From Alcanivoracaceae bacterium (GTDB lineage Bacteria; Pseudomonadota; Gammaproteobacteria; Pseudomonadales; Alcanivoracaceae): 64,000 nt of DNA. The notes beneath the pieces were generated by a model. That model did not search any database and was not told where the DNA came from. It saw nothing but the letters and a program-made list of their open reading frames with translations. A program made the position numbers and the translations under genes. The DNA is taken from positions 62,001 through 126,000 of the forward strand of contig JARGPU010000002.1 in assembly GCA_029210325.1 (NCBI GenBank), in the 5' to 3' direction. This document shows positions 1 to 8,644 of this stretch, piece after piece; position 1 is the first letter of the stretch; every line of letters starts with the position of its first letter.

Positions 1-1063
1 GTGCGTAACCTGTACGATCCATGGCTTGAGCAAAGATGGTGTGAGCGTCATCCTTTGGTTGCACCAGAACGTCGTAGGTTTCCCCCGGCCCGAACCGGAA
101 CTCATCAACGGCTACGGGTTCGACGTTGACGCCATCGGCCTGAACAACGGTTAGCTCAAGACCCGGTATGCGGACATCGTAAAAGGTATTGGCGGCACCG
201 TTGATGAAGCGCAAGCGGATGCGCTCACCGGGCCGAAACAGCCCCGTCCAGTTGCCTGCGGGAGTAGTGCCGTTCATTAAATAGGTGAGTACGTCCGCTG
301 ACAAGTCGGCCAGGTCCGTGGGGCTCATCCGCATTTCATTCCACATCTTGCGCTTATCAATGGCTGCTTTCAGTCCAATGCGTGAGGCATCCTGAAAGAA
401 ATCCACTGCGGTAGGCTGGTTGTAGTTGTAGTAATCACCCTGCATTTTGAGCTTCGCCAGTACGCGCATTGGGTCTTCATCAGTCCAGTCAGACAACTGC
501 ACTACATAATCGCGGTCTGCACGAATAGGGTCGTCTTGAGCGGGATCGATAATGATCGCGCCGTAGACCCCGGTCGCCTCCTGCATTCCAGAATGCGAGT
601 GGTACCAGTACGTACCGCTTTGCTGCACTTTGAACTGGTAGGTGAAGGTCTCGCCAGGCTGAATGCCTCGAAAGCTGATGCCCGGTACGCCATCCATTTC
701 AAATGGCAGAATGATGCCGTGCCAATGAATAGATGTGGTTTCCTTCAGCCGGTTCGTCACTCGAATGGTGATGGTATCGCCTTCACGCCAGCGTAATGTT
801 GGGGCTGGCAGTGATCCGTTAATGGTCGTGGCTATGCGGGGGTTGCCCGTAAAGTTGACAGCGGACTCACCTATCTCTAAATCGAACTGGGTACCGCTCA
901 GAATATTTGCCGTACCCGTTTTCGTGCCCGCAGCTGATAGCAGGCCTGTAGCGCGCGCCAATGGAGAAAGGGCCAGCAATACACCACCGGCTGCCAGGCC
1001 TTGAACAAAACGGCGTCGAGACAAGCCCGGGTTAAGAATGGGGAGTTCAGTTAAGTGTTTCAC
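1..1063 (-). CDS. copA: Copper-resistance multicopper oxidase CopA, 5' part (runs off left edge)
   Basis: This is the first 354 codons of a periplasmic multicopper oxidase; the 3' end lies outside the window. The start is a GTG preceded by AAGGA about ten bases upstream. The N-terminus carries a twin-arginine signal (SRRRFV, residues 15-20) followed by a hydrophobic stretch and an A-x-A-like cleavage region, so the folded, copper-loaded enzyme is expected to be exported by Tat. Two copper-ligand motifs are visible, HWHG (His113, His115) and YHSHSG (His155, His157), the type 2/type 3 ligands of the first cupredoxin domain. The second cupredoxin domain follows. Members of this family (CopA/PcoA) oxidise or sequester Cu(I) in the periplasm. 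A dyad resembling a cop box lies 118 bp upstream. A general laccase is the alternative, but the Tat signal and the ATGVYGAIIIDP region fit CopA better. Confidence 0.9.
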   Translation of the reverse strand, partial: MKHLTELPILNPGLSRRRFVQGLAAGGVLLALSPLARATGLLSAAGTKTGTANILSGTQFDLEIGESAVNFTGNPRIATTINGSLPAPTLRWREGDTITIRVTNRLKETTSIHWHGIILPFEMDGVPGISFRGIQPGETFTYQFKVQQSGTYWYHSHSGMQEATGVYGAIIIDPAQDDPIRADRDYVVQLSDWTDEDPMRVLAKLKMQGDYYNYNQPTAVDFFQDASRIGLKAAIDKRKMWNEMRMSPTDLADLSADVLTYLMNGTTPAGNWTGLFRPGERIRLRFINGAANTFYDVRIPGLELTVVQADGVNVEPVAVDEFRFGPGETYDVLVQPKDDAHTIFAQAMDRTGYA

Positions 1064-1180
1064 GCAATGAGAATCCTTTATCAGGTAGTTCGATGACTCA
1101 ATGAGATACGCTGGGACTGGACCATCGGCAGCGGTTACTTGACTCTAGTCAAATAGAGCTGTCGCACGCGTGACGCCTGC

Positions 1181-1196
1181 ATTACTTTTCTGTAAT
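1181..1196. promoter_or_regulatory. Candidate copper-response (CopR-type) operator
   Basis: ATTAC-N6-GTAAT is a perfect 5-bp inverted repeat located between copA and the transposase remnant, about 118 bp upstream of the copA start. Cop boxes bound by CopR/CusR-type response regulators have similar ATTAC/GTAAT half sites. The assignment rests on position and dyad symmetry only. Confidence 0.4.
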
Positions 1197-1201
1197 CCCG
1201 G

Positions 1202-1324
1202 CGTCAGGAATACGGGGCGTATTCAAAGCAAATAACCGAAAACTGGATTGAGTTATATAACACTGAACGACCACACGACTCACTGAATGACATGACGCCG
1301 TTAGAGTACCGAAATGCGGCATAA
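1202..1324 (+). pseudogene. IS3-family transposase C-terminal remnant
   Basis: Reading the plus strand so that it ends in the TAA at 1322-1324 gives a peptide with the pattern W-I-x2-YN-x2-RPH-x-SL-x3-TP-x-EYR, ending NAA. This is the conserved C-terminus of IS3-family OrfB (DDE) transposases, just after the catalytic glutamate region. Upstream of about 1202 the frame runs into a stop and no longer matches, so only about 40 residues survive. No terminal inverted repeat or target duplication was recognised. It marks an old insertion between the copper gene and the defence-like remnant. Confidence 0.7.
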
Positions 1325-1336
1325 ATTCTCTACGAG

Positions 1337-1939
1337 ATGACTGAGTTCCTGGAGAGCGCAAACCACTACGCCGATCTTGGCGAGCATCGGCAGCAATTCT
1401 CGGCGTTCCTAACCTATGCAGCATTGGGTCCGACCGAGGAATACGCTGCAGATGAGTTCCGATCCGCGATTGGTGAGCTTCCGCAAGAAGGCCTGGAGGA
1501 ATCCGCGCAGGCGCTTTTCCAAGCGCTTGAAGGTGCAGGCGATCAGCGTGAGGACTACTGGAAAAATCGTGTCCAGCCGTTCTGGAAACAGATCTGGCCA
1601 AAGTCCCGCGACTTGGCCACCCCGCGAATCGCCGAGTCCTTGACCCGGTTGGTCATTGCTGCTCGAGGCGAGTTTCCGGCGGCCTTGGCTGCGGTGCGGG
1701 ACTGGTTGCAACCCATTGAACACCCTGACTACGTCGTTCATCTACTTGCCGAATCTGGCCTGTGCAAACGATTCCCAGCGGAGGCACTGTTGCTGTTGAA
1801 TTCAGTGATTGGCGACCAACAGTGGGCGCCACGGGAGTTGGGGCAATGCTTGGACGACATCGTGCAAGCTGATCCACAGCTTGGGCAAGATGCTCGATAC
1901 CAGCGACTAAGAGAATACTTTCGAAGGCGCGGCGTGTGA
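1337..1939 (+). pseudogene. C-terminal remnant resembling SIR2-associated DUF4020 defence protein
   Basis: An open frame of 200 codons with no recognised N-terminal domain. An in-frame stop at 1322-1324, shared with the transposase tail, lies just upstream, and no convincing ribosome-binding site precedes the ATG. The sequence is helical, with a distinctive ending (FPAEALLLLN, PREL-x2-CLDDI, YQRLREYFRRR) that I recall from the C-terminal DUF4020 region of large SIR2-like NADase defence proteins, which are usually around 1,000 residues long. If so, the SIR2 domain is gone and this is a decayed tail. It could still be a short hypothetical protein. The family call is from memory of the motif and is moderate at best. 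Confidence 0.5.
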
Positions 1940-2631
1940 AAGTGACGGGAGTGGCGTCACACGATCGATGGGGTCTAACAAGTGCACTCGGACGGCAGAA
2001 AGCCCGCACAGAGCGGGCCAAAGGTTGATGGGCAAGCAGGCGGTTCGAGTTCCCGAGTCGATAGGCTCAGTCAGTGATTAAGCTAGAGGTTTATCTGTGT
2101 TGAACTCATTGGCAGTTGTCGAGGAGGTGTTCATCAGGAATTTCGGCCAACGCGGCTCAGGCAGTATCGCCAGCAACCCTGCCTGCGCCAGATACGGTGT
2201 CAACTGAAGCACAGACCTAGCGGCCAATGTAATTGTCTCTACCAGAAACTTAAAAAGTTGGGCCCAGATGGGATCCGTCCGTAGACGTCCGTTCTGGTAA
2301 ATACACACCCATGGAGTTGGAGTGGATTAGTGTAGGTTGTAGTGTAGGTTTTTGCTTTAAAAAATATAATAAAGCTAATTATTTCAATGGTAACGCGCCA
2401 ATGCATCATGGGTGTGTGGTTGCTGATATCTGCGGACAAGACAAGGCTCCGGCCGGGGGCATGCGTGACAACGAAGGGCAGATGATATCGGCTCGCTCCA
2501 GCGCTGCCAACGCGAGCCTGTTGGCAGGTATGCCTTGTGTGGCAGGGGCTCCGATCGGTAAGCCGAGCGGCAGTGCCACATCCGCTGAGGAGTCAGGCCC
2601 GTCATCCCGGCCTCATATTACGTCTAAAGCG
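1940..2631. other. Intergenic region without recognisable gene
   Basis: About 690 bp between the defence-like remnant and the AraC regulator. It contains a GCCCGC-acagA-GCGGGC hairpin near 1999-2015 that could terminate transcription, a short AT-rich tract at about 2345-2390 unlike the surrounding DNA, and a 76-codon minus-strand open frame (2078-2308) with no recognisable similarity. I see no promoter-gene pair that I can support. It looks like decayed accessory DNA. Confidence 0.5.
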
Positions 2632-3651
2632 TCAGCTGGCCTTGTGATGCCGACGGTACTCCCCCGGCGACACGTTCAGCCAGCGCCGAAATGCCCGGGT
2701 GAAACTGGCTGTGTCGGTGTAGCCCAGATGAATCGCCAGCTCATCCAGTGTCATGTCAGAGCCTGCCAATATCTGTTCAGCGGTATGGCGGCGTTCTTCC
2801 TCGATCAACTGGCGGAAGCTGGTGCCTTCCTGTTCCAGCTTACGTCGCAAACTGCGTGGTGATATCGCCAGCGCACTGGCGACTTCCTCCACTGTAGCTA
2901 TCAGGCCCAGACGGCCGAGGATGTGCTGGCGCACCTGGCCGGCCAGACCGCCGACCTGTCGTTGCTGGAGTTGTGTGCGACACTGGTCTTCCAGCATGCG
3001 TACCAGTTTGCCATTGAACGTGGGCAAGGGTTTGTCCGCAGATTCCACCGGGACCATCGTTGCATTTCGTGACTGGCCATAATGCGGCGCTACGCCAATG
3101 GCGGCTTTAACGAAGTCGGCATAGGCCGGCGGGTCGCCCTGGAATTCGGCTCGGGCAATGGTCAACCCGGCAAGACTGAGCTCGCGCACTAGATTGATGC
3201 CGGTCGCCAGATCCCGTTCCAGCAGGAACTGCTGCAAATGGCGGGGGATATCCGAAGGGTCCATGCCGATACCAAAGTACTGACCATCATCAAAGATGAA
3301 CATGCGGCAGTAGGCGGTGCTCAGGGGCAGGTAACGCATGGCAGTTTCTGCAGCGTCCCTGAGTGTCCGGCTGGTACGCAGGGCGAATCCCCAGATGCCG
3401 AAGGTGGCAACGTTGTACTGCTGGCCAAGCCGAAACCCCAGGGCTGGCTCGTCCGGCAGTGCCAGCATGATGTTCTCGATGAGTCGCATTTCCTGCTCGC
3501 GGGGAATCAGAGCATCGCTGTCTTCGAGCAAGGTTTCGTTAATGCCAGTGCCCAGCAGGCAGGTGTCACTGTCCACGCCCAGACTGGCGGCAAAGTTGAC
3601 CATCACTTGGGCAATGGTGGCGGGGTGAAGAAAGCTTCCTGATGCGGGCAT
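2632..3651 (-). CDS. AraC-family transcriptional regulator (arabinose-binding-like N-terminal domain)
   Basis: A 339-residue regulator. Residues about 20-210 form the effector-binding domain found in OruR/ArgR/FadX-like AraC proteins, and residues about 240-335 carry the double helix-turn-helix (VEEVASALAISPRSLRRKL for the first; LDELAIHLGYTDTASFTRAFRRW for the second). The GYTDTASFTRAFRRW signature is diagnostic of AraC/XylS proteins. It is transcribed divergently from the fatty acid desaturase, with 155 bp between the starts, so the desaturase is its likely target. Related regulators with this N-terminal domain often respond to fatty-acid-like or hydrophobic effectors; the effector here is unknown. 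Confidence 0.88.
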   Translation of the reverse strand: MPASGSFLHPATIAQVMVNFAASLGVDSDTCLLGTGINETLLEDSDALIPREQEMRLIENIMLALPDEPALGFRLGQQYNVATFGIWGFALRTSRTLRDAAETAMRYLPLSTAYCRMFIFDDGQYFGIGMDPSDIPRHLQQFLLERDLATGINLVRELSLAGLTIARAEFQGDPPAYADFVKAAIGVAPHYGQSRNATMVPVESADKPLPTFNGKLVRMLEDQCRTQLQQRQVGGLAGQVRQHILGRLGLIATVEEVASALAISPRSLRRKLEQEGTSFRQLIEEERRHTAEQILAGSDMTLDELAIHLGYTDTASFTRAFRRWLNVSPGEYRRHHKAS

Positions 3652-3806
3652 GTGAGCGATTCTAGCCCAGCGGCAGGGCAGGGCATAGCGGGCCCGCCAT
3701 GCCGGTGTCTGGCCAGAAAGGTCGGCATGCTGGCCAGAACTGCCCTGTCACCCAGAGCGCCCGAGCGGCACAGTGAAACCATACCAATGCCAGAAAGGGA
3801 AACGCC

Positions 3807-4706
3807 ATGTCCAACGATCTCCAGGCCCTCAACCGCGAGGCCATTGCGGTGGCCAAGTTACATATGGGCCAGATTTGCTGGCCGACAGTCGCACTGGTGG
3901 CCGTCGTCTGGATCGGTGTTATAGCGACCCTTGGGTTGTTCATCGCTGGCCTGCTGAATGGATGGGTCGCCACTGCACTGATGGCGGCCCTGACCTACAT
4001 GTCCTACACCCCATTGCATGAAGCGGCCCATGGCAACATCCACGGCAAGCATGATGAGTTACGCTGGTTGAACGATCTGTGTGGGTATCTGGTGGCTCCT
4101 TTGATTGCCGTGCCTTACGCATCGCACCGGCTGGAGCATTTTACCCATCACCGTTACACCAACCAGCCGGACAAGGACCCGGATTTTATTATCAGCGCCA
4201 TGGGAAACGGTCTCCGGGGACTGACCATGACACCGATCAAGTTCCTTTGGGTGCAGAACACCTTCTTTGTCGTCAATCACTGGCAGAGTGCGACCGTAAG
4301 GGAGCGCCTGACGTACTGCCTTGAGGTCAGCGTTTCAGTGGGCTGGCGCGTCGCCTTGCTGACGCTCGTTGCGGCCCCCGGGCTGGCTTGGGTGATCCTG
4401 CTTGGCTACTACTTCGGAGGCATGTTCACCGCGTACTGGTTTGCATACCGGCCTCATATCCCCTACCAGAATACGGCGCGCTATCAGAACACCAATAGCC
4501 TGATCGCTCCGCGCTGGCTGAAGCCCTTCGAGTGGTTCTGGCTGGGGCAAAACCTGCACTCCGTACATCATTTGTTCCCGCGGGTGCCGTTCTATCGCTA
4601 CCACGCGGTGCACCGGGATATCGAGCCGATTCTGCGCGCCCACGGCACTCCGATCTGCGGCATGTTCGACCGTCAGCCGGTGGCTCAGGGGCATGGCCGG
4701 GTGTAG
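3807..4706 (+). CDS. Membrane fatty acid desaturase / beta-carotene hydroxylase-like di-iron protein
   Basis: A 299-residue integral membrane protein with the three histidine clusters of the FA_desaturase superfamily: HEAAH (71-75), HRLEHFTHH (107-115) and HSVHH (251-255). These ligate the di-iron centre that uses O2 to desaturate or hydroxylate acyl chains or isoprenoids. Hydrophobic segments lie near 24-50, 53-67, 95-105 and 178-212. A purine-rich AAAGGGA precedes the ATG. The short length and box spacing also fit carotenoid hydroxylase/ketolase-like members, so the substrate is open. It stands alone beside a divergent AraC regulator, which suggests regulated membrane-lipid modification. 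Confidence 0.82.
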   Translation: MSNDLQALNREAIAVAKLHMGQICWPTVALVAVVWIGVIATLGLFIAGLLNGWVATALMAALTYMSYTPLHEAAHGNIHGKHDELRWLNDLCGYLVAPLIAVPYASHRLEHFTHHRYTNQPDKDPDFIISAMGNGLRGLTMTPIKFLWVQNTFFVVNHWQSATVRERLTYCLEVSVSVGWRVALLTLVAAPGLAWVILLGYYFGGMFTAYWFAYRPHIPYQNTARYQNTNSLIAPRWLKPFEWFWLGQNLHSVHHLFPRVPFYRYHAVHRDIEPILRAHGTPICGMFDRQPVAQGHGRV

Positions 4707-4888
4707 CGCCGGCTGTTCCCGAAAACAGCTGTACACAGCAGCCGCAGCTTGCCATTCGGTGATGTATGCGGGCTTGACGTGATGCACGCCATTTGCGGTG
4801 CATTGGGTCATTCAGACCACTGCACCGACGCCCTAGAATGCTGATCACAAAGAGCATCCGCCGTCGCGGCGGTACGTTGGAGAGTGGC

Positions 4889-6091
4889 ATGGACCTGCAA
4901 ATAGCCGAATCGGAAAAGTTCTTTCGTGATGAGGTGCGAACCTTCCTCGCGGAGAATCTCACGGACGATATTCGTCGTGCTGGCAAGCTCGTAACGTCGG
5001 TGTTTTCACCGGTTGAGGAGGCGATGGCCTGGCAGAAAATCCTGCACAAGCAGGGTTGGGCGGCACCGCATTGGCCGGAGGCTTTTGGTGGTACCGGCTG
5101 GAGTGTTAGTCAGCGCGCTATTTTTGCTGAGGAACTGGTGCGTGCGGAAACGCCACCGCTGGTGCCGATGGGGTTGCTAATGTGTGGCCCGTGTCTGATT
5201 GGCTACGGCACGGAGCAGCAGAAAGCCGAATACCTGCCCAAGATTCTCAGTGGTGAGCACTTCTGGTGTCAGGGTTACTCCGAGCCCGGCTCCGGTTCTG
5301 ACTTGGCGTCGCTGAAAACCTTTGCCGAAAAAGACGGTGATGACTACATCATCAACGGCACCAAGATCTGGACCACCTATGCTCATCATGCCAATCGTAT
5401 GTTTGCTCTGGTGCGCACGAAAAAGGATGGCAAGCCGCAGCAGGGTATTACTTTCCTTTTGTTGGATATGAAGTCAGCTGGCATCACGGTGGAGCCTATT
5501 GTTGGTCTGGATGAAGTGCCGGAACAGTGCCAGGTGTGGTTCGATAATGTGCGTGTGCCACAGGCGAATCGCGTTGGTCAGGAAAACGATGGTTGGACTG
5601 TGGCGAAGTATCTGCTGATGTTTGAGCGTGGCGGGCAGGCCTATGCTCCGGGCCTGAACGTGTTGCTGGAAAAGATCCGCGTCATGGCCGGTAAGCAGCA
5701 AGGTACACATGGCACTCTCAAGGATGATCCTGTTTGGCAGTACAAGATGGCTGCGCTGGAAGCTGACATCCTGGCGCTGGAGTTTACTGAGATGCGCATC
5801 AAGTCAGCGCTTTCTTCCGGTAAGGATCCCGGTGCGCTGGCATCCATGACCAAGATCCTCGGCACCGAGCTGCTGCAAAAAGCTACTGAGTTGCGTATTG
5901 AGACCCTCGGGGCTCAAGCGCTGATCTGGCAGCCCCAGGCGCTGGTGCCTGGGGCGGAGCAGCCGCCCTTAGGGCCCGAGTACGCCATGACCGGCATGCC
6001 GCACTATCTGAATTCGCGCGCCTGTTCCATCTACGGCGGTTCCAACGAAGTGCAGCGCGGCATTATCGCCAAAGCCGTACTGGGTCTTTAA
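4889..6091 (+). CDS. Acyl-CoA dehydrogenase, subunit of a probable two-gene enzyme
   Basis: 400 residues. I chose the ATG at 4889 (MDLQIAESEKFF), preceded by GGAGAG, over an upstream in-frame start at 4793, because acyl-CoA dehydrogenases begin here and the extension looks non-coding. Order: N-terminal helical domain (1-125), FAD/substrate-contacting beta domain with the W-C-Q-G-YSEPGSGSDLASL motif, then the C-terminal helical domain ending IYGGSNEVQRGIIAKAVLGL. It resembles PimC/large-subunit types, which act on bulky, dicarboxyl or side-chain acyl-CoAs. The next gene starts 12 bp downstream and encodes a smaller acyl-CoA dehydrogenase, so the pair probably forms a heteromer. The true substrate cannot be read from the sequence. 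Confidence 0.88.
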   Translation: MDLQIAESEKFFRDEVRTFLAENLTDDIRRAGKLVTSVFSPVEEAMAWQKILHKQGWAAPHWPEAFGGTGWSVSQRAIFAEELVRAETPPLVPMGLLMCGPCLIGYGTEQQKAEYLPKILSGEHFWCQGYSEPGSGSDLASLKTFAEKDGDDYIINGTKIWTTYAHHANRMFALVRTKKDGKPQQGITFLLLDMKSAGITVEPIVGLDEVPEQCQVWFDNVRVPQANRVGQENDGWTVAKYLLMFERGGQAYAPGLNVLLEKIRVMAGKQQGTHGTLKDDPVWQYKMAALEADILALEFTEMRIKSALSSGKDPGALASMTKILGTELLQKATELRIETLGAQALIWQPQALVPGAEQPPLGPEYAMTGMPHYLNSRACSIYGGSNEVQRGIIAKAVLGL

Positions 6092-6103
6092 GGGAGCACG
6101 GAT

Positions 6104-7231
6104 ATGAACTTTCAGATGAATGATGAGCAACAGATGCTGGCGGATTCTGCGCGAAGTTTTGTCCGCGCTAACAGTAATGTGGAAAAGCATCGCCAGAACA
6201 AGCAGTTGGTGGAACTGGATTCCGCGACTTGGCAGCAGTTTGCCGAGCTCGGCTGGTTGGCGGTGCCGTTTGAGGAAAAACATGGTGGCCTCGGGCTGGG
6301 GGTCACCGAAACCATGGTGTTGCTGGAAAGTTTGGGTGAGGGCCTGATCATGGTGCCCTATATCGCGACGGTGGTGATGGGCGGTGGCTTCCTGCGGCAT
6401 GCGCATGAACTAGTGCAGGATGAAAAAATCCCCGCATTGATTGAAGGCAAACTACAGCTGGCTTTTGCAGCGGAAGAATACGAGCGTGTATTCAGTCTGG
6501 AGAATATCGCCATGGCTGGCGAAGTACAGGACAACGGTATTGTGCTTAATGGCAGCAAAGCGTGCGTGCTTAATGGAGACCATGCCGACCTGTTGGTAGT
6601 GCTGGTACGTACTGATGGAGCGGTGGGCGATCGCCACGGCTTGTCGCTGGTGTTGGTTGAGGCGAATGCCGAAGGCATTGAACGTTTGCCCCATCGCACT
6701 GTGGATGGCCGACAGGGTGCCGAGGTGCGTTTCTCCAATGTGCGGGTACCCCATGAGGCTCTCATCGGAGAGCTGAATCTAGCGGCAGACATAGCCGAGG
6801 GCGTGTTGCAGGAAGCCCTGCTGGCGATTTCTGCAGAGTGCGTGGGCTGTCTGTCCGTGCTGCTGGAGCAGACGGTGGAATACAGCAAAACCCGCCAACA
6901 GTTTGGTGTGCCAATTGGAAAATTCCAGACGCTACAACATCGCATGACTGACATGTTTATTGCCATGGAGCAAACCCGCTCCCTGTTGCTGGCGGCTACA
7001 CTGAAGACCACGGCAGGCCATAAGGATGCGCCGCGTGCGGTGCATGCCATGAAAGCGCAGTTGGGCCGGGCCGGGCGCAAGATTGTGCAGGAGGCGATAC
7101 AGATCCACGGCGGCATGGGTATGACCGATGAAATGGCAGTGGGGCACTATGCCAAGCGGGTCACCGCGGCGGACGGCATGTTCGGTAACGCGGATCGTCA
7201 CCTGATGGCCATGGCAGCAGCGGTGTCCTGA
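6104..7231 (+). CDS. Acyl-CoA dehydrogenase, small-subunit type
   Basis: A 375-residue acyl-CoA dehydrogenase, lying 12 bp after the larger paralogue and certainly cotranscribed with it. The N-terminal domain (MNFQMNDEQQMLADSARSF) and the C-terminal GRKIVQEAIQIHGGMGMTDE segment are typical, but the middle lacks the canonical beta-domain W-x-TEPxAGSD motif, as in the PimD/FadE small subunits of heterotetrameric enzymes. This supports a two-subunit alpha/beta enzyme rather than two independent dehydrogenases. The C-terminal residues AVGHYAKRVTAADGMFGNADRHL complete the fold. The likely role is in degradation of an unusual acyl-CoA (dicarboxylic, steroid side chain or similar); this is inference from the pair architecture. 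Confidence 0.85.
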   Translation: MNFQMNDEQQMLADSARSFVRANSNVEKHRQNKQLVELDSATWQQFAELGWLAVPFEEKHGGLGLGVTETMVLLESLGEGLIMVPYIATVVMGGGFLRHAHELVQDEKIPALIEGKLQLAFAAEEYERVFSLENIAMAGEVQDNGIVLNGSKACVLNGDHADLLVVLVRTDGAVGDRHGLSLVLVEANAEGIERLPHRTVDGRQGAEVRFSNVRVPHEALIGELNLAADIAEGVLQEALLAISAECVGCLSVLLEQTVEYSKTRQQFGVPIGKFQTLQHRMTDMFIAMEQTRSLLLAATLKTTAGHKDAPRAVHAMKAQLGRAGRKIVQEAIQIHGGMGMTDEMAVGHYAKRVTAADGMFGNADRHLMAMAAAVS

Positions 7232-7282
7232 TCAAGATTGCGTCCATTGCGCGTGGGGCATGTCCCCTGTATGCACGGCGAT

Positions 7283-8434
7283 CTATGCATGGACTTGATT
7301 TCTACCAGCCCGTTTTGCTTCATAGAGAGCCGTGTCTGCCTGCTGAAGCAGTGTCTCGAATGTTGCCCCCTGTGGCAGGGCATGGGTTGATGCGACGCCG
7401 AAGCTGGAGGTGACTGAAAGCATCTTGCCGTCATGCTCTATTGAAGCCTGCTCAATCGACAGGCGTATGCGCTCGGCGATGGAGGTTGCTTCGTCCAGGC
7501 TGCATTGTGGCAACAGCACAACAAACTCCTCGCCGCCATAGCGTGCGGTGATGTCCGATGAACGAGCCAGTAACGTCAGCTTTTCGGCAACCTGCCTGAG
7601 CACATGATCCCCGGTGGCATGGCCATAGGTGTCATTGATGGATTTGAAGTGATCTATGTCCAGCATAATGCAGGACAGGTGTTGATCCGCCATGCGTAGA
7701 GAGCGAGTGAATTCGCTGGTGCCAGTGGAGAAAAGATAGCTGCGGTTGAACAGGCCAGTCAGTGAGTCGGTAATGGAGTCCAGTTTCAGGTGATGTTCGC
7801 GCTGGGCCCAGCGCTCTGTGGCCAGTAGCGCAAACAGATAAAAGCTGGAAGTCATGACCGCAAACAGGGAAATAAATATTGACCAAGCCCAGTGAGGATT
7901 GTTGAGGCCGTCATACAGGGGCTGATTAATCATCGGTGCGTAGGGCAGCAAACGAAATACCTCAATCACTGCTAGTAAGATCAGGCTAAGCAGCATGATG
8001 AAGAATAACACTTTGATGTTGCGGATATTCGCCATAGGCATGGCAATGGCCAGCCCGATGTACTGAAGTAACAGAGCGACCGTGAAGTGTGTGCCCGACA
8101 GCCAGCCGGCGACAATGATCGGCACAATAAAACAGACGATCAAAAAAAACTCCATGCGGTCTGACTGGAGCTGCGATTTCCTGATGTGAATGCCATAGGC
8201 GATGGCCACGCTTACCAGCACGATATCGGCTAAAAACATGCCCAGAACAAAATGCGCATAGGAAGGGGTGAGCAGCTCCGGGACTATATATAAGCCCGTC
8301 GTTATGACAACGCTAAGGCATATCGGCGTGACAAGGATTATCGCCCCGAGAAATATCATCCGGTCGACGTGAGGCATATCAACGAGGCGATAAAGCCAGT
8401 TGGGTACTCCTGAGGTGCCTAACTTTTGTTGCAT
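7283..8434 (-). CDS. Membrane-anchored diguanylate cyclase (GGDEF)
   Basis: 383 residues. The N-terminal half has about six hydrophobic segments (roughly 26-50, 60-80, 95-112, 117-133, 142-160 and 183-204), forming a membrane sensory module. The C-terminal half is a GGDEF domain with the active-site loop RYGGEEF (GGEEF at 300-304) and an inhibitory I-site RxxD at 291-294 (RSSD), five residues before it. It should therefore make cyclic di-GMP and be product-inhibited. It lies downstream of and convergent with the acyl-CoA dehydrogenase pair. The signal sensed is unknown. Other c-di-GMP parts in the window are the GGDEF-EAL protein at 26814 and the PilZ protein at 38436. Confidence 0.92.
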   Translation of the reverse strand: MQQKLGTSGVPNWLYRLVDMPHVDRMIFLGAIILVTPICLSVVITTGLYIVPELLTPSYAHFVLGMFLADIVLVSVAIAYGIHIRKSQLQSDRMEFFLIVCFIVPIIVAGWLSGTHFTVALLLQYIGLAIAMPMANIRNIKVLFFIMLLSLILLAVIEVFRLLPYAPMINQPLYDGLNNPHWAWSIFISLFAVMTSSFYLFALLATERWAQREHHLKLDSITDSLTGLFNRSYLFSTGTSEFTRSLRMADQHLSCIMLDIDHFKSINDTYGHATGDHVLRQVAEKLTLLARSSDITARYGGEEFVVLLPQCSLDEATSIAERIRLSIEQASIEHDGKMLSVTSSFGVASTHALPQGATFETLLQQADTALYEAKRAGRNQVHA

Positions 8435-8580
8435 GACGTTGCTGTCATCAATGGCAGTGATGCCTAATCATAGTATCCAACGAGTTTGACTACTACTGAC
8501 AAGCCGGTGAGATTGCGGGGCAAACGATTTATAGCGGGGAGAGTGGCCAGTAACGCATTGCTAGCCTTGTATGTCGAAGG

Positions 8581-8620
8581 CTGACCGGCGGGCACTGAGT
8601 CGTCAGTGCCCGCCGGTCAG
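8581..8620. terminator. Long perfect hairpin downstream of the beta-propeller gene
   Basis: An 18-bp perfect inverted repeat (CTGACCGGCGGGCACTGA) with a 4-nt loop, 25 bp beyond the stop codon of the minus-strand gene at 8645. It has no U tract on either strand, so it may be a weak intrinsic terminator or a 3'-end stabilising hairpin for that transcript. Confidence 0.6.
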
Positions 8621-8644
8621 CTCGATTTCATGTGACGTTATTGA

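Noticed and set aside
1970-2020. A GTCTAAC-AAGTGCACTCGGACGG segment resembling half of an integron attC site
   Set aside because: The matching GTTRRRY half with complementary spacing was not found downstream, so an attC site cannot be supported.
2078-2308. A 76-codon minus-strand frame in the accessory gap
   Set aside because: No ribosome-binding site, no recognised family and no supporting neighbour; left as unassigned.
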